Positions 26,864 to 35,216 of a DNA stretch of 64,000 nt are shown here, piece after piece. The stretch's first letter is position 1; every line of letters starts with the position of its first letter. Both the position numbers and the translations under genes were made by a program. Below the pieces are notes generated by a model that was given only the letters and a program-made list of their open reading frames with translations, was not told the DNA's origin and searched no databases. Source of the stretch: Pseudovibrio exalbescens (lineage in GTDB: Bacteria; Pseudomonadota; Alphaproteobacteria; Rhizobiales; Stappiaceae); contig NZ_JAQZAJ010000003.1 of the NCBI RefSeq assembly GCF_028737195.1, positions 1 to 64,000 of the forward strand. The letters run 5' to 3'.

Positions 26864-27451
26864 ATGAGCGAACTGAAAATGCCGGCAGGCCTTCAAGCCT
26901 TGATTGATCGAGCGGGAGGCGCTGATAAGTCTCTGCCACCTATTGATAAATGGGATCCACCATTTTGTGGGGATCTGGACATGCGGATCGCCAGCGATGG
27001 TCAATGGTACTATATGGGCACGCCGATTACGCGGCAGGCCTTGGTCAACCTTTTTGCCAGCGTGTTGAAGCGGGATGACGACGGAAAATACTATCTCGTA
27101 ACCCCAGTTGAGAAGATTGGCCTTACGGTGGACGATGCGCCGTTTCTGGCGGTTGAGATGGACTATCAACCGGGTGAGGATGGCGAAGGCCCGCTCTTTA
27201 CGTTCAGAACCAATACGGGCGATGTGATAGCGGCAGGACCTGAGCACCCCATGCGGTTTGAGAATGAAGAAGCAACAGGCGGGTTGAAGCCGTACATCCA
27301 TGTGCGCGGCAAACTGGAAGCCTTGTTGGCGCGGCCGCTGCTCTATGAGTTGGCGGACCACATGATTGAGCATGACGTTGATGGTGGATCTGTTCTCGGG
27401 ATTGAGAGTAATGGGGCATTCTTCCCGGCAGAACGACTGGAGGATAAGTGA
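26864..27451 (+). CDS. DUF1285 family protein
   Basis: A 195-residue soluble protein matching the DUF1285 pattern: 'PPIDKWDPPFCGDLDMRIAS' near the N-terminus, 'GQWYYMGTPITRQALVNLFA', and 'YYLVTPVEKIGLTVDDAPF'. No catalytic role is known to me. It has a very strong ribosome binding site and starts an operon with the Nudix, DUF6111-like and CCA-enzyme genes. Its last bases overlap the next start (GTGA). Confidence 0.9.
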   Translation: MSELKMPAGLQALIDRAGGADKSLPPIDKWDPPFCGDLDMRIASDGQWYYMGTPITRQALVNLFASVLKRDDDGKYYLVTPVEKIGLTVDDAPFLAVEMDYQPGEDGEGPLFTFRTNTGDVIAAGPEHPMRFENEEATGGLKPYIHVRGKLEALLARPLLYELADHMIEHDVDGGSVLGIESNGAFFPAERLEDK

Positions 27452-28116
27452 GCTTGAGCCCTGCAAATCTGATGCATGCATCCCCCGGGGATAAACCTGA
27501 TCTGTATTCGATAGACGGCTTTCGGCAGCGGGCGCAGCAGCGCCTAAACTCCCATGGGAACTGGGTGGGGGGCGACCATCTGCTGAACCCCGATTTCGCC
27601 TATTCAGCCGAGCAGGAACGCAAGCTGCGTGACGCGGCGGTGCTGATCCTTGCGGTGAACCATGGTCCGGATGCGCGGATCGTACTGACCCAGCGCACCG
27701 CTCACTTGCGCTCTCATGCGGGCCAGATCGCGCTGCCTGGCGGCAAGATCGACAAGGAGGATAACGGGCCCATTGCTGCGGCACTGCGCGAGGCGCAGGA
27801 AGAGGTGGGGCTGGACCCCTCCTGTGTGAACACAATCGGGCCGATGGGCACCTACATGACCGGCTCTGGCTACAAGGTGGTGCCAATCCTCGCCACAGCT
27901 TCGACGGAACTCAAACTTACTCCCAATCCGGATGAGGTTGAGGATGTGTTTGAAGTGCCGCTTTCATTTTTGATGAACCCGCAGAACCATTTGACACAAT
28001 CCCGCGAGTTCGCTGGAAAACAACGCTTTTTCTACGCCATGCCCTATGAGGACCGCTACATTTGGGGGGTCACTGCAGGGATCTTACGCTGCCTTTACAA
28101 CACGGTATATGCCTGA
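27448..28116 (+). CDS. CoA pyrophosphatase-type Nudix hydrolase
   Basis: The 222-residue protein has the NudL/CoAse signature 'VLTQRTAHLRSHAGQIALPG' followed by the Nudix box 'REAQEEVGLD'. Family members cleave coenzyme A or its derivatives to phosphopantetheine and 3',5'-ADP. The GTG start overlaps the DUF1285 stop by 4 bp, and the stop shares a base with the next ATG (TGATG), so translation is coupled in both directions. Confidence 0.92.
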   Translation: MSLSPANLMHASPGDKPDLYSIDGFRQRAQQRLNSHGNWVGGDHLLNPDFAYSAEQERKLRDAAVLILAVNHGPDARIVLTQRTAHLRSHAGQIALPGGKIDKEDNGPIAAALREAQEEVGLDPSCVNTIGPMGTYMTGSGYKVVPILATASTELKLTPNPDEVEDVFEVPLSFLMNPQNHLTQSREFAGKQRFFYAMPYEDRYIWGVTAGILRCLYNTVYA

Positions 28117-28388
28117 TGCTTCGAGTACTTATCACCCATGGACTTTTGTTCCTTGTTCCCTTCATCGGATACGCAATCTGGCTGTATCTTGGTAAGAAGG
28201 CGAAAGAGGATCGCAAGTTCCGTGATGGCCCCATTGCCTGGCTTGCCATTTCCGGTCTAGCACTGGTGGCTGCAAGCTTCATCGTGATGGCGGCGGTGGG
28301 TTATGCCCCTCAAGGCTCTCAGTATCGCCCTGCGCAGATGATTGATGGTGTGTTCGTCCCAGGGGGATACGAAGAGCCGAATGGCTGA
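28116..28388 (+). CDS. Small two-helix membrane protein (DUF6111-like)
   Basis: A 90-residue protein with two hydrophobic helices (about 5-25 'LITHGLLFLVPFIGYAIWLY' and 42-62). The gene order CoA pyrophosphatase / small membrane protein / CCA-adding enzyme is conserved in alphaproteobacteria, where I recall this member as DUF6111. I chose ATG 28116, which overlaps the upstream stop by one base, over a longer frame opening at 28062. Confidence 0.8.
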   Translation: MLRVLITHGLLFLVPFIGYAIWLYLGKKAKEDRKFRDGPIAWLAISGLALVAASFIVMAAVGYAPQGSQYRPAQMIDGVFVPGGYEEPNG

Positions 28389-29586
28389 GTTGATTACCAA
28401 GGAATGGCTGGAAACGGATGCCATTCAACGCGTGTTTGATGTTCTGGAACAAGGCGGGGATCGCGCCCGCGTTGTTGGCGGGCCTGTGCGAAATGCCCTT
28501 TTGGGTGAACGGGTTGACGACGTTGACATAGCCTGCACCGCCCTTCCTGAGATCACCGTTCAGCGAGCTGAGGCTGCGGGCCTGAAGGCCGTTCCCACGG
28601 GCATTGACCATGGTACGGTGACCCTTGTTTGCGAGGGGATACCTTTTGAAGTGACCACTTTGCGCGAGGACGTTGAGACCAACGGGCGTCACGCAGTTGT
28701 GCACTTTGGCCGGGACTGGGCACGGGACGCTGCTCGGCGCGATTTCACCATGAATGCGCTTTACGTCGACCGGGAGGGGGTGCTTTTTGACCCCCTTGGC
28801 GGGGTTGAGGACTGCTTGAACCGGCGTGTGCGCTTTATTGGCGATGCCGTCCAGCGTATTCGCGAGGACTATCTGCGCATCCTGCGGTATTTCCGGTTTT
28901 TCGCGACCTATGGTGTGGGGGCGGCTGACCCAATTGCCATTGCGGCTTGTGCTGCTGAAAAGCAAGGTATTTCAGGGCTTTCTGCTGAACGCGTCACCAA
29001 GGAACTGAGCCGACTTTTAGAAGCGCCGAGGGCGGCTGAGGTTTTGCAGCTGATGGATGGCAACGGCATTCTTGAGTTGGCGCTGGGCGAGCCCACAAGC
29101 CTTGACCGGGTTTTGGCAGTGATGGTTGCAGAAGCGACGCTCGGCCGGCAGGGGGATAAAGACCTGCGGATGGTTGCGTTGAAAAATGAAAGGATTTGCG
29201 CTGGTTTGCGTTTTTCCGGGGTTTTCTGCAAGCGTGAGGAGCGTGCCAACGCAGCCCGCCATGCACTTGCCCGAAATGGGCTGGATGAGGTGCATCTGAA
29301 GTCGCTGATGGTAGACTTATCCCCCCAGGCGGTGTCGGATGGTATTCTTCTTTCCGCATTGGAAGTTGAGAGCCCAGAGGCACTGCGGGCACCGCTCGCC
29401 TTTGCCGAAAGCTGGGAGGTGCCGACCCTTCCACTTGCCGGTCGGGATCTGATCCAAGCCGGTCTTGCACCTGGCCCCCGGATTGGCGAGTTGTTGGCGG
29501 CGGCGAAGGAGAGCTGGACGGCCTCTGACTATCAGAAGGGGCGAGAGGTGCTGCTTGCTGAAGTGTTGGAAGCGGAGGAGCAATGA
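28381..29586 (+). CDS. cca: CCA tRNA nucleotidyltransferase
   Basis: A class II nucleotidyltransferase of 401 residues that adds or repairs the CCA end of tRNAs. The catalytic head has 'VVGGPVRNALLG' and 'DDVDIACT' (the carboxylates that bind Mg). 'RDWARDAARRDFTMNALYVD' and 'RIREDYLRILRYFRFFATYG' are the further family motifs. The ATG overlaps the preceding gene by 8 bp, and the 3' end overlaps the DUF1284 gene (ATGA). Confidence 0.95.
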   Translation: MAELITKEWLETDAIQRVFDVLEQGGDRARVVGGPVRNALLGERVDDVDIACTALPEITVQRAEAAGLKAVPTGIDHGTVTLVCEGIPFEVTTLREDVETNGRHAVVHFGRDWARDAARRDFTMNALYVDREGVLFDPLGGVEDCLNRRVRFIGDAVQRIREDYLRILRYFRFFATYGVGAADPIAIAACAAEKQGISGLSAERVTKELSRLLEAPRAAEVLQLMDGNGILELALGEPTSLDRVLAVMVAEATLGRQGDKDLRMVALKNERICAGLRFSGVFCKREERANAARHALARNGLDEVHLKSLMVDLSPQAVSDGILLSALEVESPEALRAPLAFAESWEVPTLPLAGRDLIQAGLAPGPRIGELLAAAKESWTASDYQKGREVLLAEVLEAEEQ

Positions 29587-30005
29587 CAGTTGAGCTGCGC
29601 GGTCATCACCTGTTGTGCATGCTGACCTTTGTGGGCAAGGGGTATAACCCGGCGTTCACCGCAAACTACCTGCGGATTGTTGAACGGCTGAACACGGGAG
29701 AGGACATCCGGCTGGTTGCTGGCCCCGATGACATCTGTCAGTGCCTGATTGAAACGGAAGACGAGCCGCACTGCTTCAACGACAGCGTGATTGAACGCGA
29801 CGCCAGCGCCATTGAGGAGGTGCAGAAGGTTCTGGGCCGGGCTTTGCCAATGGGTGAAGCATTTTCACTTTCTGGTCCCGAGATTGCGAAGTTGCGCGCG
29901 GCCTATCAAGAGGGGCGGATGCAGCAGGCGTGTGGCGGCTGCGAGTGGCAGGAAACGTGTCGTGCCATCGCACGGCGGGGCTTTCCCGGCGCGTGTCTCC
30001 AATAA
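29583..30005 (+). CDS. DUF1284 family cysteine-rich protein
   Basis: This 140-residue protein opens with 'ELRGHHLLCMLTFVGKGYNP', the DUF1284 signature. It contains several cysteines (CQC, C in EPHCF, and CGGCEWQETC near the C-terminus), which could bind a metal or iron-sulfur cluster; this is inference. It is the last gene of the DUF1285-cca operon, translationally coupled to cca. Confidence 0.9.
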   Translation: MTVELRGHHLLCMLTFVGKGYNPAFTANYLRIVERLNTGEDIRLVAGPDDICQCLIETEDEPHCFNDSVIERDASAIEEVQKVLGRALPMGEAFSLSGPEIAKLRAAYQEGRMQQACGGCEWQETCRAIARRGFPGACLQ

Positions 30006-30092
30006 AAAACACATCTGAGATACTTTTATTCCAGCGTAGCCTGACTATATCCGAGAGTAGATCGGTTTTTGTCTTGTTACTGCAGGAAACAC

Positions 30093-31127
30093 ATGCGTTT
30101 TTTTACTAAATCTCGGCGGGTACTGAGCCTGTTGATCTTGTCAGTCGCCGTTATTTTTGTAACAGCCGAGTTCGCGGAAGCGAAACGTGGCTTCAGCTTC
30201 GGCAGCCGGGGGTCTCGCACCTATACCGCACCGAAGACGACCAACACAGCGCCGCAGACCCAGCCCTTGCAACGGTCCATGACGCCCAACAATCAGGCCA
30301 CTCAGCCTGCCGGTGCAGCACAGCAGACCCGGACCCAGCAGGCCGGTGCCGCAACCCAGCAGCGTCGTGGCATGTTTGGTGGTGGCTTCATGGGCACCAT
30401 GCTGGGCGGCTTGATGCTTGGCGGTCTGATTGGCATGTTGATGGGCCACGGCCTCGGCGGCTTTGCCGGTTTCATGGGCCTCTTGTTCCAGTTGCTGCTG
30501 ATTGGCGGCGCGGTGTGGCTGTTGATGCGTTTCTTGCGCTCGCGCCAGCAACCGCAGGCGGCAGGTGCCGGACACGGCTATGCGCCGCACCCGAGCCAGA
30601 ACTTCGAGTTCAATGACGCTGGTGGCGCACGGGCTGGCAGCTCTGTGCCCAATGCAGGTGCGCGCCCGATCCACGAGGAGCAGGGCGCACCAGCTGTAGA
30701 AAGTGCTACCCCGGCAGACGATGAAGTCGGCCTGACCGCTGATGACTTTGACCGTTTCGAAGAGATGCTGACCACGGTGTGGACCGCTTATGGCAACGAG
30801 GACTATGGTGCCATCCGTCAGCTGACCACGCCGGAAATCATGGGTTACTTCGCTGAGGAGCTGGGCCAAGCGGCGTCCAACGGCCTGATCAACGAAGTGC
30901 GCGACATCAAGTTGCTTCAGGGCGACCTTTCTGAAGCGTGGCGCGAGGGCGACCAAGACTTTGCAACGGTTGCCATGCGTTATGAGTCTATTGATGTGAC
31001 CCGCGAACGTGCCACCAACAAGGTGGTTGAGGGTAACCCGGAGGTACCGGAAGAGCGCACCGAAATCTGGACGTTCGTCCGGCAAGCGGGCGAACCTTGG
31101 AAGCTATCTGCCATTCAGCAGCCATAA
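30093..31127 (+). CDS. Tim44-like domain protein
   Basis: The 344-residue protein has a signal/anchor (1-30, ending AEA), a Gln/Thr/Ala-rich linker, and a Gly/Met/Leu-rich membrane part (about 95-155, 'GTMLGGLMLGGLIGMLMG'). The C-terminal Tim44-like domain (about 225-344) includes 'EEMLTTVWTAYGNEDYGAIR' and 'VVEGNPEVPEERTEIWTFVR'. Tim44-like domains bind membranes or partner proteins. The start at 30093 has AGGA upstream, and the extra 8 codons before it are unlikely. Confidence 0.88.
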   Translation: MRFFTKSRRVLSLLILSVAVIFVTAEFAEAKRGFSFGSRGSRTYTAPKTTNTAPQTQPLQRSMTPNNQATQPAGAAQQTRTQQAGAATQQRRGMFGGGFMGTMLGGLMLGGLIGMLMGHGLGGFAGFMGLLFQLLLIGGAVWLLMRFLRSRQQPQAAGAGHGYAPHPSQNFEFNDAGGARAGSSVPNAGARPIHEEQGAPAVESATPADDEVGLTADDFDRFEEMLTTVWTAYGNEDYGAIRQLTTPEIMGYFAEELGQAASNGLINEVRDIKLLQGDLSEAWREGDQDFATVAMRYESIDVTRERATNKVVEGNPEVPEERTEIWTFVRQAGEPWKLSAIQQP

Positions 31128-31163
31128 GCTGAAACTCAGACTGAACCCAAATTGCGACTTTAA

Positions 31164-31190
31164 GGCCCCGCCTCTGGTGGGGCTTTTTGT
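31164..31190 (+). terminator. Rho-independent terminator after the Tim44-like gene
   Basis: GCCCCGCC-TCT-GGTGGGGC (8-bp stem with one G-U) is followed by TTTTTGTTT. Confidence 0.85.
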
Positions 31191-31196
31191 TTGTTC

Positions 31197-31709
31197 CTAG
31201 CGCGTTTGCTGCAACGGCGGCGGGGTCTGGTTGGTCTTGCGCGCCTGCACCAGAATTTGAATGGCTCTGCCGCTGAAGCTTCCTCCTGCGAACCCGATGA
31301 ATGAGGCATACAGGGCGATGGCTAACGAGGTGGTTGCGGCGCTTGGGGCGACCGCGGAGAAAACACCGTAGCCGAAGTTGCTCCAGAACGAGAGCATGAT
31401 CATGGCGAAGGTGGCCCATTCACCGGCAAGCTCCACCTTGGGGCCGTAAATGCCGCCGATCTGGCCGCGTTGCCACGAAAAGAAGACCAAGCCCCCAAGG
31501 CCGCCAAAGCCCAGAAAACTGCTCCACGCCAGTGCCGGGTGGGGGAGTGCTGCAAAGTATGCCGCAGACAGAATTCCAAGGAGCGGCAGGATCAGGAAGG
31601 ACTTGATGGACGTGCAGCGGGGCTTTGTTGCTCTGATGCCGATGACGCAGAGCAGGACGAAGAGCGGCCAAACCCACAACGGGGCGCCTGTAAAAATTTG
31701 CAGAAGCAT
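31197..31709 (-). CDS. Small multi-pass membrane protein
   Basis: I do not recognise this 170-residue protein. It has four or five hydrophobic segments (about 8-25, 37-55, 62-80, 98-120, 125-150), a short positively charged loop (RATKPRCTSIK) and a polar C-terminal tail (RKTNQTPPPLQQTR). No transporter motif is visible. It lies 47 bp after the XRE-2TM gene on the same strand and may be co-transcribed with it. Confidence 0.7.
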   Translation of the reverse strand: MLLQIFTGAPLWVWPLFVLLCVIGIRATKPRCTSIKSFLILPLLGILSAAYFAALPHPALAWSSFLGFGGLGGLVFFSWQRGQIGGIYGPKVELAGEWATFAMIMLSFWSNFGYGVFSAVAPSAATTSLAIALYASFIGFAGGSFSGRAIQILVQARKTNQTPPPLQQTR

Positions 31710-31756
31710 TGTGTTTTCGTGTCCTGAGTTGTGAGAGTGAACGGGGTGTTACTCTG

Positions 31757-32221
31757 TCAGGACGAGCTGGACACCTGGCGCTTTACCATGAAGGCGTCCC
31801 AAGCGTGGAAGGCAATTGCGATGCCCCAGCCTAGAGCGGGCCAGACAACCCAGAAGTAGTCAGGGTTGGTGACCAGATTGATGAGCGTGAGCACGGCCAT
31901 CACGATCAGGTAGCGCGAAAGATGCCCTTTGAATGAGTTGACGGTTTCCTGCTGCTCGTTTTTGGCGTCATAGGCGCGCACAGCGGCCAGCATGGCGGGT
32001 GTGGGCTCTGTGTTTTCGTGGGTGTCTGGATGCGTCATGTGAGGTGTCTCCCGCAGATCGGCAAAGTTGATCTCTAATGCGGAGGCCAGGCACTTCAAGG
32101 TTTCGGTGCTTGGGTTGGCACCATTTTCAATACGCTGCAAAGTGCGGGTACTGACGCCTGCCATCTCGGCAAGCTGCTCTTGCGACAGCCCTTTTTGCTG
32201 ACGTAGCTCTTTCACCTTCAT
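31757..32221 (-). CDS. XRE-type HTH regulator fused to a two-helix membrane domain
   Basis: This 154-residue protein begins MKVKELRQQKGLSQEQLAEM, a Cro/C1 helix-turn-helix (residues 1-60, 'VSTRTLQRIENG'). It ends in a 2TM domain (about 100-150, 'YLIVMAVLTLINLV', 'WPALGWGIAIAFHAWDAF'). A DNA-binding domain tethered to the membrane suggests sensing by the membrane part, perhaps with the adjacent small membrane protein. I rejected a longer frame opening at 32362 and chose ATG 32221, which has AGAGGT upstream. Confidence 0.85.
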   Translation of the reverse strand: MKVKELRQQKGLSQEQLAEMAGVSTRTLQRIENGANPSTETLKCLASALEINFADLRETPHMTHPDTHENTEPTPAMLAAVRAYDAKNEQQETVNSFKGHLSRYLIVMAVLTLINLVTNPDYFWVVWPALGWGIAIAFHAWDAFMVKRQVSSSS

Positions 32222-32512
32222 TACCTCTGGCCCCCTTCGAACGCCTCGATCTTTCGCATTTGGCGGGAAAAACACCACGACACGAACCCGACACAACCCC
32301 GACAGTGGCCCGAACTTAACCCGCCTTGACGCTGACAAACAGAAAAATCTGATCGCAGGCATGCCGTAGGTTGGGCCAGCAGGGAGGTCTTTTACTTAAA
32401 CAGCCAAAGGGGTCCACTCCTCCATCTGAGGGGGACGTTTATGCGGATAAGGAAACAGCGCAACTTGGGAAGCTGCGCTGCTGGGTGTTTGCGGGGCAAG
32501 AAGTGCAGGCTG

Positions 32513-32941
32513 TTATGCGAGGGACAGCTGGACCGCGATGTTGTTGCGGGTTGCGTTGGAATAAGGGCAGACTTCGTGCGCAGCGGCGACGACTTCTTCA
32601 GCCAGTGCCTTGTCCAGGCCCGGAAGGGCGACCTTCAGTGCAACCTCAAGACCAAAGCCGCCTTCGGAGCGAGGGCCGATGCCAACGGTCGCTTCCACAT
32701 TGGCATCTGCCGGGATGGTCACGTCGGAACGCTGAGATGCGACGAATTTCATGGCCCCAATGAAACACGCGGCGTAGCCAGCTGCAAACAGCTGCTCGGG
32801 GTTGTTGCCCGCACCACCGGCTCCGCCCAGCTCCTTTGGGGTGGACAGGTTCAACTCAAGAGAACCGTCCAGAGTCTTGGCGGTGCCGTCGCGGCCACCG
32901 GTTGCAACTGCAGCGGTTTGATAAAGAACGTTCACAGACAT
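32513..32941 (-). CDS. ohr: Organic hydroperoxide resistance protein Ohr
   Basis: Ohr is a thiol peroxidase that detoxifies organic and fatty-acid hydroperoxides. The 142-residue product has the reactive cysteine C59 ('[10 protein letters not shown]') and resolving cysteine C125 ('[11 protein letters not shown]') of the OsmC/Ohr fold. The ATG at 32941 gives normal length; the frame opening at 33031 crosses the operators. Divergent from ohrR, with two palindromes between them. Confidence 0.97.
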   Translation of the reverse strand: MSVNVLYQTAAVATGGRDGTAKTLDGSLELNLSTPKELGGAGGAGNNPEQLFAAGYAACFIGAMKFVASQRSDVTIPADANVEATVGIGPRSEGGFGLEVALKVALPGLDKALAEEVVAAAHEVCPYSNATRNNIAVQLSLA

Positions 32942-32988
32942 GACTATCTCCAGCTTGGTAAAGGGTGGTGAATATCGGCAGCGATTAA

Positions 32989-33000
32989 ATCGTTTGCGAT
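32989..33000. promoter_or_regulatory. OhrR operator candidate, copy 1
   Basis: ATCG-TTTG-CGAT, a 4-4-4 inverted repeat in AT-rich flanks, 48 bp upstream of the ohr start. It is nearly identical to copy 2 at 33047, which supports binding by one regulator dimer at each. Confidence 0.65.
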
Positions 33001-33046
33001 ATAAATACGGGAGACGGTGTTGCGTTGTCAATAAGAATTTGAAATA

Positions 33047-33058
33047 ATCGTGTGCGAT
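33047..33058. promoter_or_regulatory. OhrR operator candidate, copy 2
   Basis: ATCG-TGTG-CGAT, differing from copy 1 at one base and centred 58 bp from it, 42 bp upstream of the chosen ohrR ATG. The position suits autorepression of ohrR. Confidence 0.65.
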
Positions 33059-33100
33059 GTAATGGCGATGAGCGTTCCGCTCCCCCAGAAAGACGGTCGG

Positions 33101-33592
33101 ATGTCAGAAAAGAACAAACAGCAAGGCTTGGTAACAGAAGGCTGCGAAAGCGAAGAGTTTCAGAGGCTTGCGCTTGATAGCCACCTTTGCTTTGCGATCT
33201 ACAAGGCGAACCACGCCTTCAACCGCTTTTACAAGCCTCTCATGAAAGAGCTGGGCATTACCTACCCGCAGTACATCACGCTTCTTGCGCTTCTTGAGAA
33301 GGATGGCCAGCGGGTAAGCGACTTGGGCGAGACGCTGTTTCTGGAATCGAACACGCTGACACCTCTCCTCAAGCGACTTGAAGAGATGGGGCTGGTGAAG
33401 CGGAAACGGTCGGCCAAAGACGAGCGTCAGGTAATCATTAGCCTGACGGCGCAGGGCAGGGCGCTTGGGCAGGGCATCTGCGAAGTGCAACGATGCGCTG
33501 TCGATGGTCTTGAGATGAGCATGGACGATGTTCAGCACCTGGTGCGTGAGTTGAATAGGGTGCAGGAAATGCTGGTGAAAGCGGGCCGGTAG
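33101..33592 (+). CDS. ohrR: MarR-family organic peroxide sensor OhrR
   Basis: A 163-residue winged-helix repressor. The peroxide-sensing cysteine is C30 in '[20 protein letters not shown]', and two further cysteines near the C-terminus (C127, C132) make it a two-cysteine OhrR, where oxidation forms a disulfide. The helix-turn-helix is '[20 protein letters not shown]' and the wing follows ([10 protein letters not shown]). ATG 33101 was chosen because frames from 33050 would run through the operator. Divergent from ohr. Confidence 0.95.
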   Translation: MSEKNKQQGLVTEGCESEEFQRLALDSHLCFAIYKANHAFNRFYKPLMKELGITYPQYITLLALLEKDGQRVSDLGETLFLESNTLTPLLKRLEEMGLVKRKRSAKDERQVIISLTAQGRALGQGICEVQRCAVDGLEMSMDDVQHLVRELNRVQEMLVKAGR

Positions 33593-33988
33593 AGCGAAGG
33601 GGCAGACACTCGCCGAGGGACAGCGGCGCGAGCGCCTGATGCCATCAAGGCGGAGAATAGCGGGTCTGCATTCGTTTGAGGTTTCCTGCTTCGGGTCGCC
33701 GCAAATTGCCAGTCTATGAATGCCGCGCAGCGCTTGTTGCCTCTGCGCGCGACAAGGGCTATCTATCAATAGATAGGCTTCGGCTGCGGTGGTCTGGCTG
33801 CGGTGGTCTGGCGCCAGGTGGCGTGTCGTGTTTGGGCGTACTTGGCTTGGTCAGGTCATGGTGGCGGGGTTTTGCCGGTGCCCAGCCGGAAAGCCGCTTG
33901 TTTAAAGCATTCGTGGTTCGAGGTGTTCTGCTGGGAACAATGTGGTGGCTCTTGTCAGAGCATTGGTGGCTACCGGGAATAGTGCGAG
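33593..33988. other. Intergenic region before the TetR gene
   Basis: 396 bp. It holds a perfect palindrome (33759-33776) and a tandem 14-bp direct repeat GGCTGCGGTGGTCT (33782-33809). The rest is GC-rich with no convincing gene. Confidence 0.5.
33759..33776. promoter_or_regulatory. Palindromic operator candidate for the TetR regulator
   Basis: CTATCTAT-CA-ATAGATAG is a perfect 8-2-8 inverted repeat about 210 bp upstream of the TetR start. The size and symmetry suit a TetR dimer. The distance to the gene implies either a long leader or an unrecognised promoter. Confidence 0.5.
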
Positions 33989-34573
33989 ATGGCAAAGACA
34001 GAAAAGACGACCGTGGAGCGCATTGTGGAAGCTGCTGAAAGCCGGATCCGCACCGCTGGATTTCATGGGTTTTCCTTCCGGGATGTGGCTGGTGATGTGG
34101 GCATTAAAAGCGCCAGCGTGCATCACCACTTTCCCACCAAGGATGCGCTCGGGGTTGCCGTTGCTCGCTCTTACACGGACCGGTTCCTGAGGGCTCTGGG
34201 CGATCCGGGGGATGAAAGCCGCGGGCCTGAGGCGCTTCTGGCTGCATATGCCGGGTTGTTTCGCCGTGCGCTGATGGTGGAAGGCAAGATGTGCCTTTGC
34301 GGTGTGCTGGCCGCTGAAAGCGCTGGGCTTTCTGCGCCGGTGCAGCTGGCGGCAAGAGACTTTTTCCAGCGTAATCTGGCGTGGCTGAAGGGGGTTCACA
34401 GCCGCCAGTTTCCAGGGGCTGCTGAAGACGCCATTGAAGCGGAAGCCCTGCGAACAATCGCGTTGATGGAGGGAGCCATCTTGACCGCGCGGGCCCTGGA
34501 CGATGTTGGGGTGTTTGATGTGCTCACCCAAAAGGGCTCACTAGGTGGCCTTGCGGTGCTCCAAAAGGTTTAA
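33989..34573 (+). CDS. TetR-family transcriptional regulator
   Basis: This 194-residue protein has the TetR helix-turn-helix at residues 10-55: 'IVEAAESRIRTAGFHGFSFR' then 'DVGIKSASVHHHFPTKDALG'. The C-terminal ligand domain includes 'MCLCGVLAAESAGL', a pattern seen in TetR proteins that respond to electrophiles or thiol stress; this link is tentative. Its 3' end overlaps the convergent membrane gene by 33 bp. Confidence 0.92.
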   Translation: MAKTEKTTVERIVEAAESRIRTAGFHGFSFRDVAGDVGIKSASVHHHFPTKDALGVAVARSYTDRFLRALGDPGDESRGPEALLAAYAGLFRRALMVEGKMCLCGVLAAESAGLSAPVQLAARDFFQRNLAWLKGVHSRQFPGAAEDAIEAEALRTIALMEGAILTARALDDVGVFDVLTQKGSLGGLAVLQKV

Positions 34574-35053
34574 GAGTGCAACCATGACAATGCCGTAGAG
34601 CACATGGCCAACAAGTGCGACCCATGTGATGCCGGTGAAGTTCAAGAAGAAAGGCAGGCCCGCAACCGCTGTAATGCCGCCAATTGCAAACACCCAAAGG
34701 CCGAAGCCATAGATGGCGGAGGGAAGAAACCAGTTGGTGTCGCCAAAGATCATTCGCCAGATTGGCGCGAAGATGTACATCCAGCCAATGGGATAGCCGA
34801 TGAGGCCGACAAGGTAGAAATGCACGAAGTATCCAGCAAAGTCGTTGCTCGGCAAGCCAAGGGTGCTTAGCAGGCTACGCGCCAGACCGTGCGGCGACAG
34901 GTTTGCAAAGCCAAGGCCCGGACTGAGGACCTGGCCCCAAAAGTCAAAGGCGATGGTTGCAAAAAAGCCGGAGATGAACATGGCACCAAGCGTTGCGAAA
35001 CTGAGGGAGGGAAGAACCCCTGCCAGCTTTCGTGGTGACGGTTTGCCAGCCAT
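34541..35053 (-). CDS. Four-helix membrane protein, unknown
   Basis: This 170-residue protein has hydrophobic segments at about 18-38, 75-95, 108-130 and 140-162 and few charges. I do not recognise the family. The tail RKAT and the last 11 codons overlap the TetR gene on the other strand. It could be under the control of that TetR, since convergent neighbours of this type are common, but no shared operator is visible. Confidence 0.7.
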   Translation of the reverse strand: MAGKPSPRKLAGVLPSLSFATLGAMFISGFFATIAFDFWGQVLSPGLGFANLSPHGLARSLLSTLGLPSNDFAGYFVHFYLVGLIGYPIGWMYIFAPIWRMIFGDTNWFLPSAIYGFGLWVFAIGGITAVAGLPFFLNFTGITWVALVGHVLYGIVMVALLNLLEHRKAT

Positions 35054-35216
35054 TGCGTCATTCCCCTTCTGTGCCTTGCTTTAGAAACCGCTTTGCAAGA
35101 CCTGAGTGTGTTCCTCGATCTCATGGCAGGGTGGCAGCGTGACACCCAAGCCTCAAGCCTTGCTTTCCCGTAGGATCGAAGGGCCTACACCGCCATGAAA
35201 GCAGGTGTTCAAAGCA

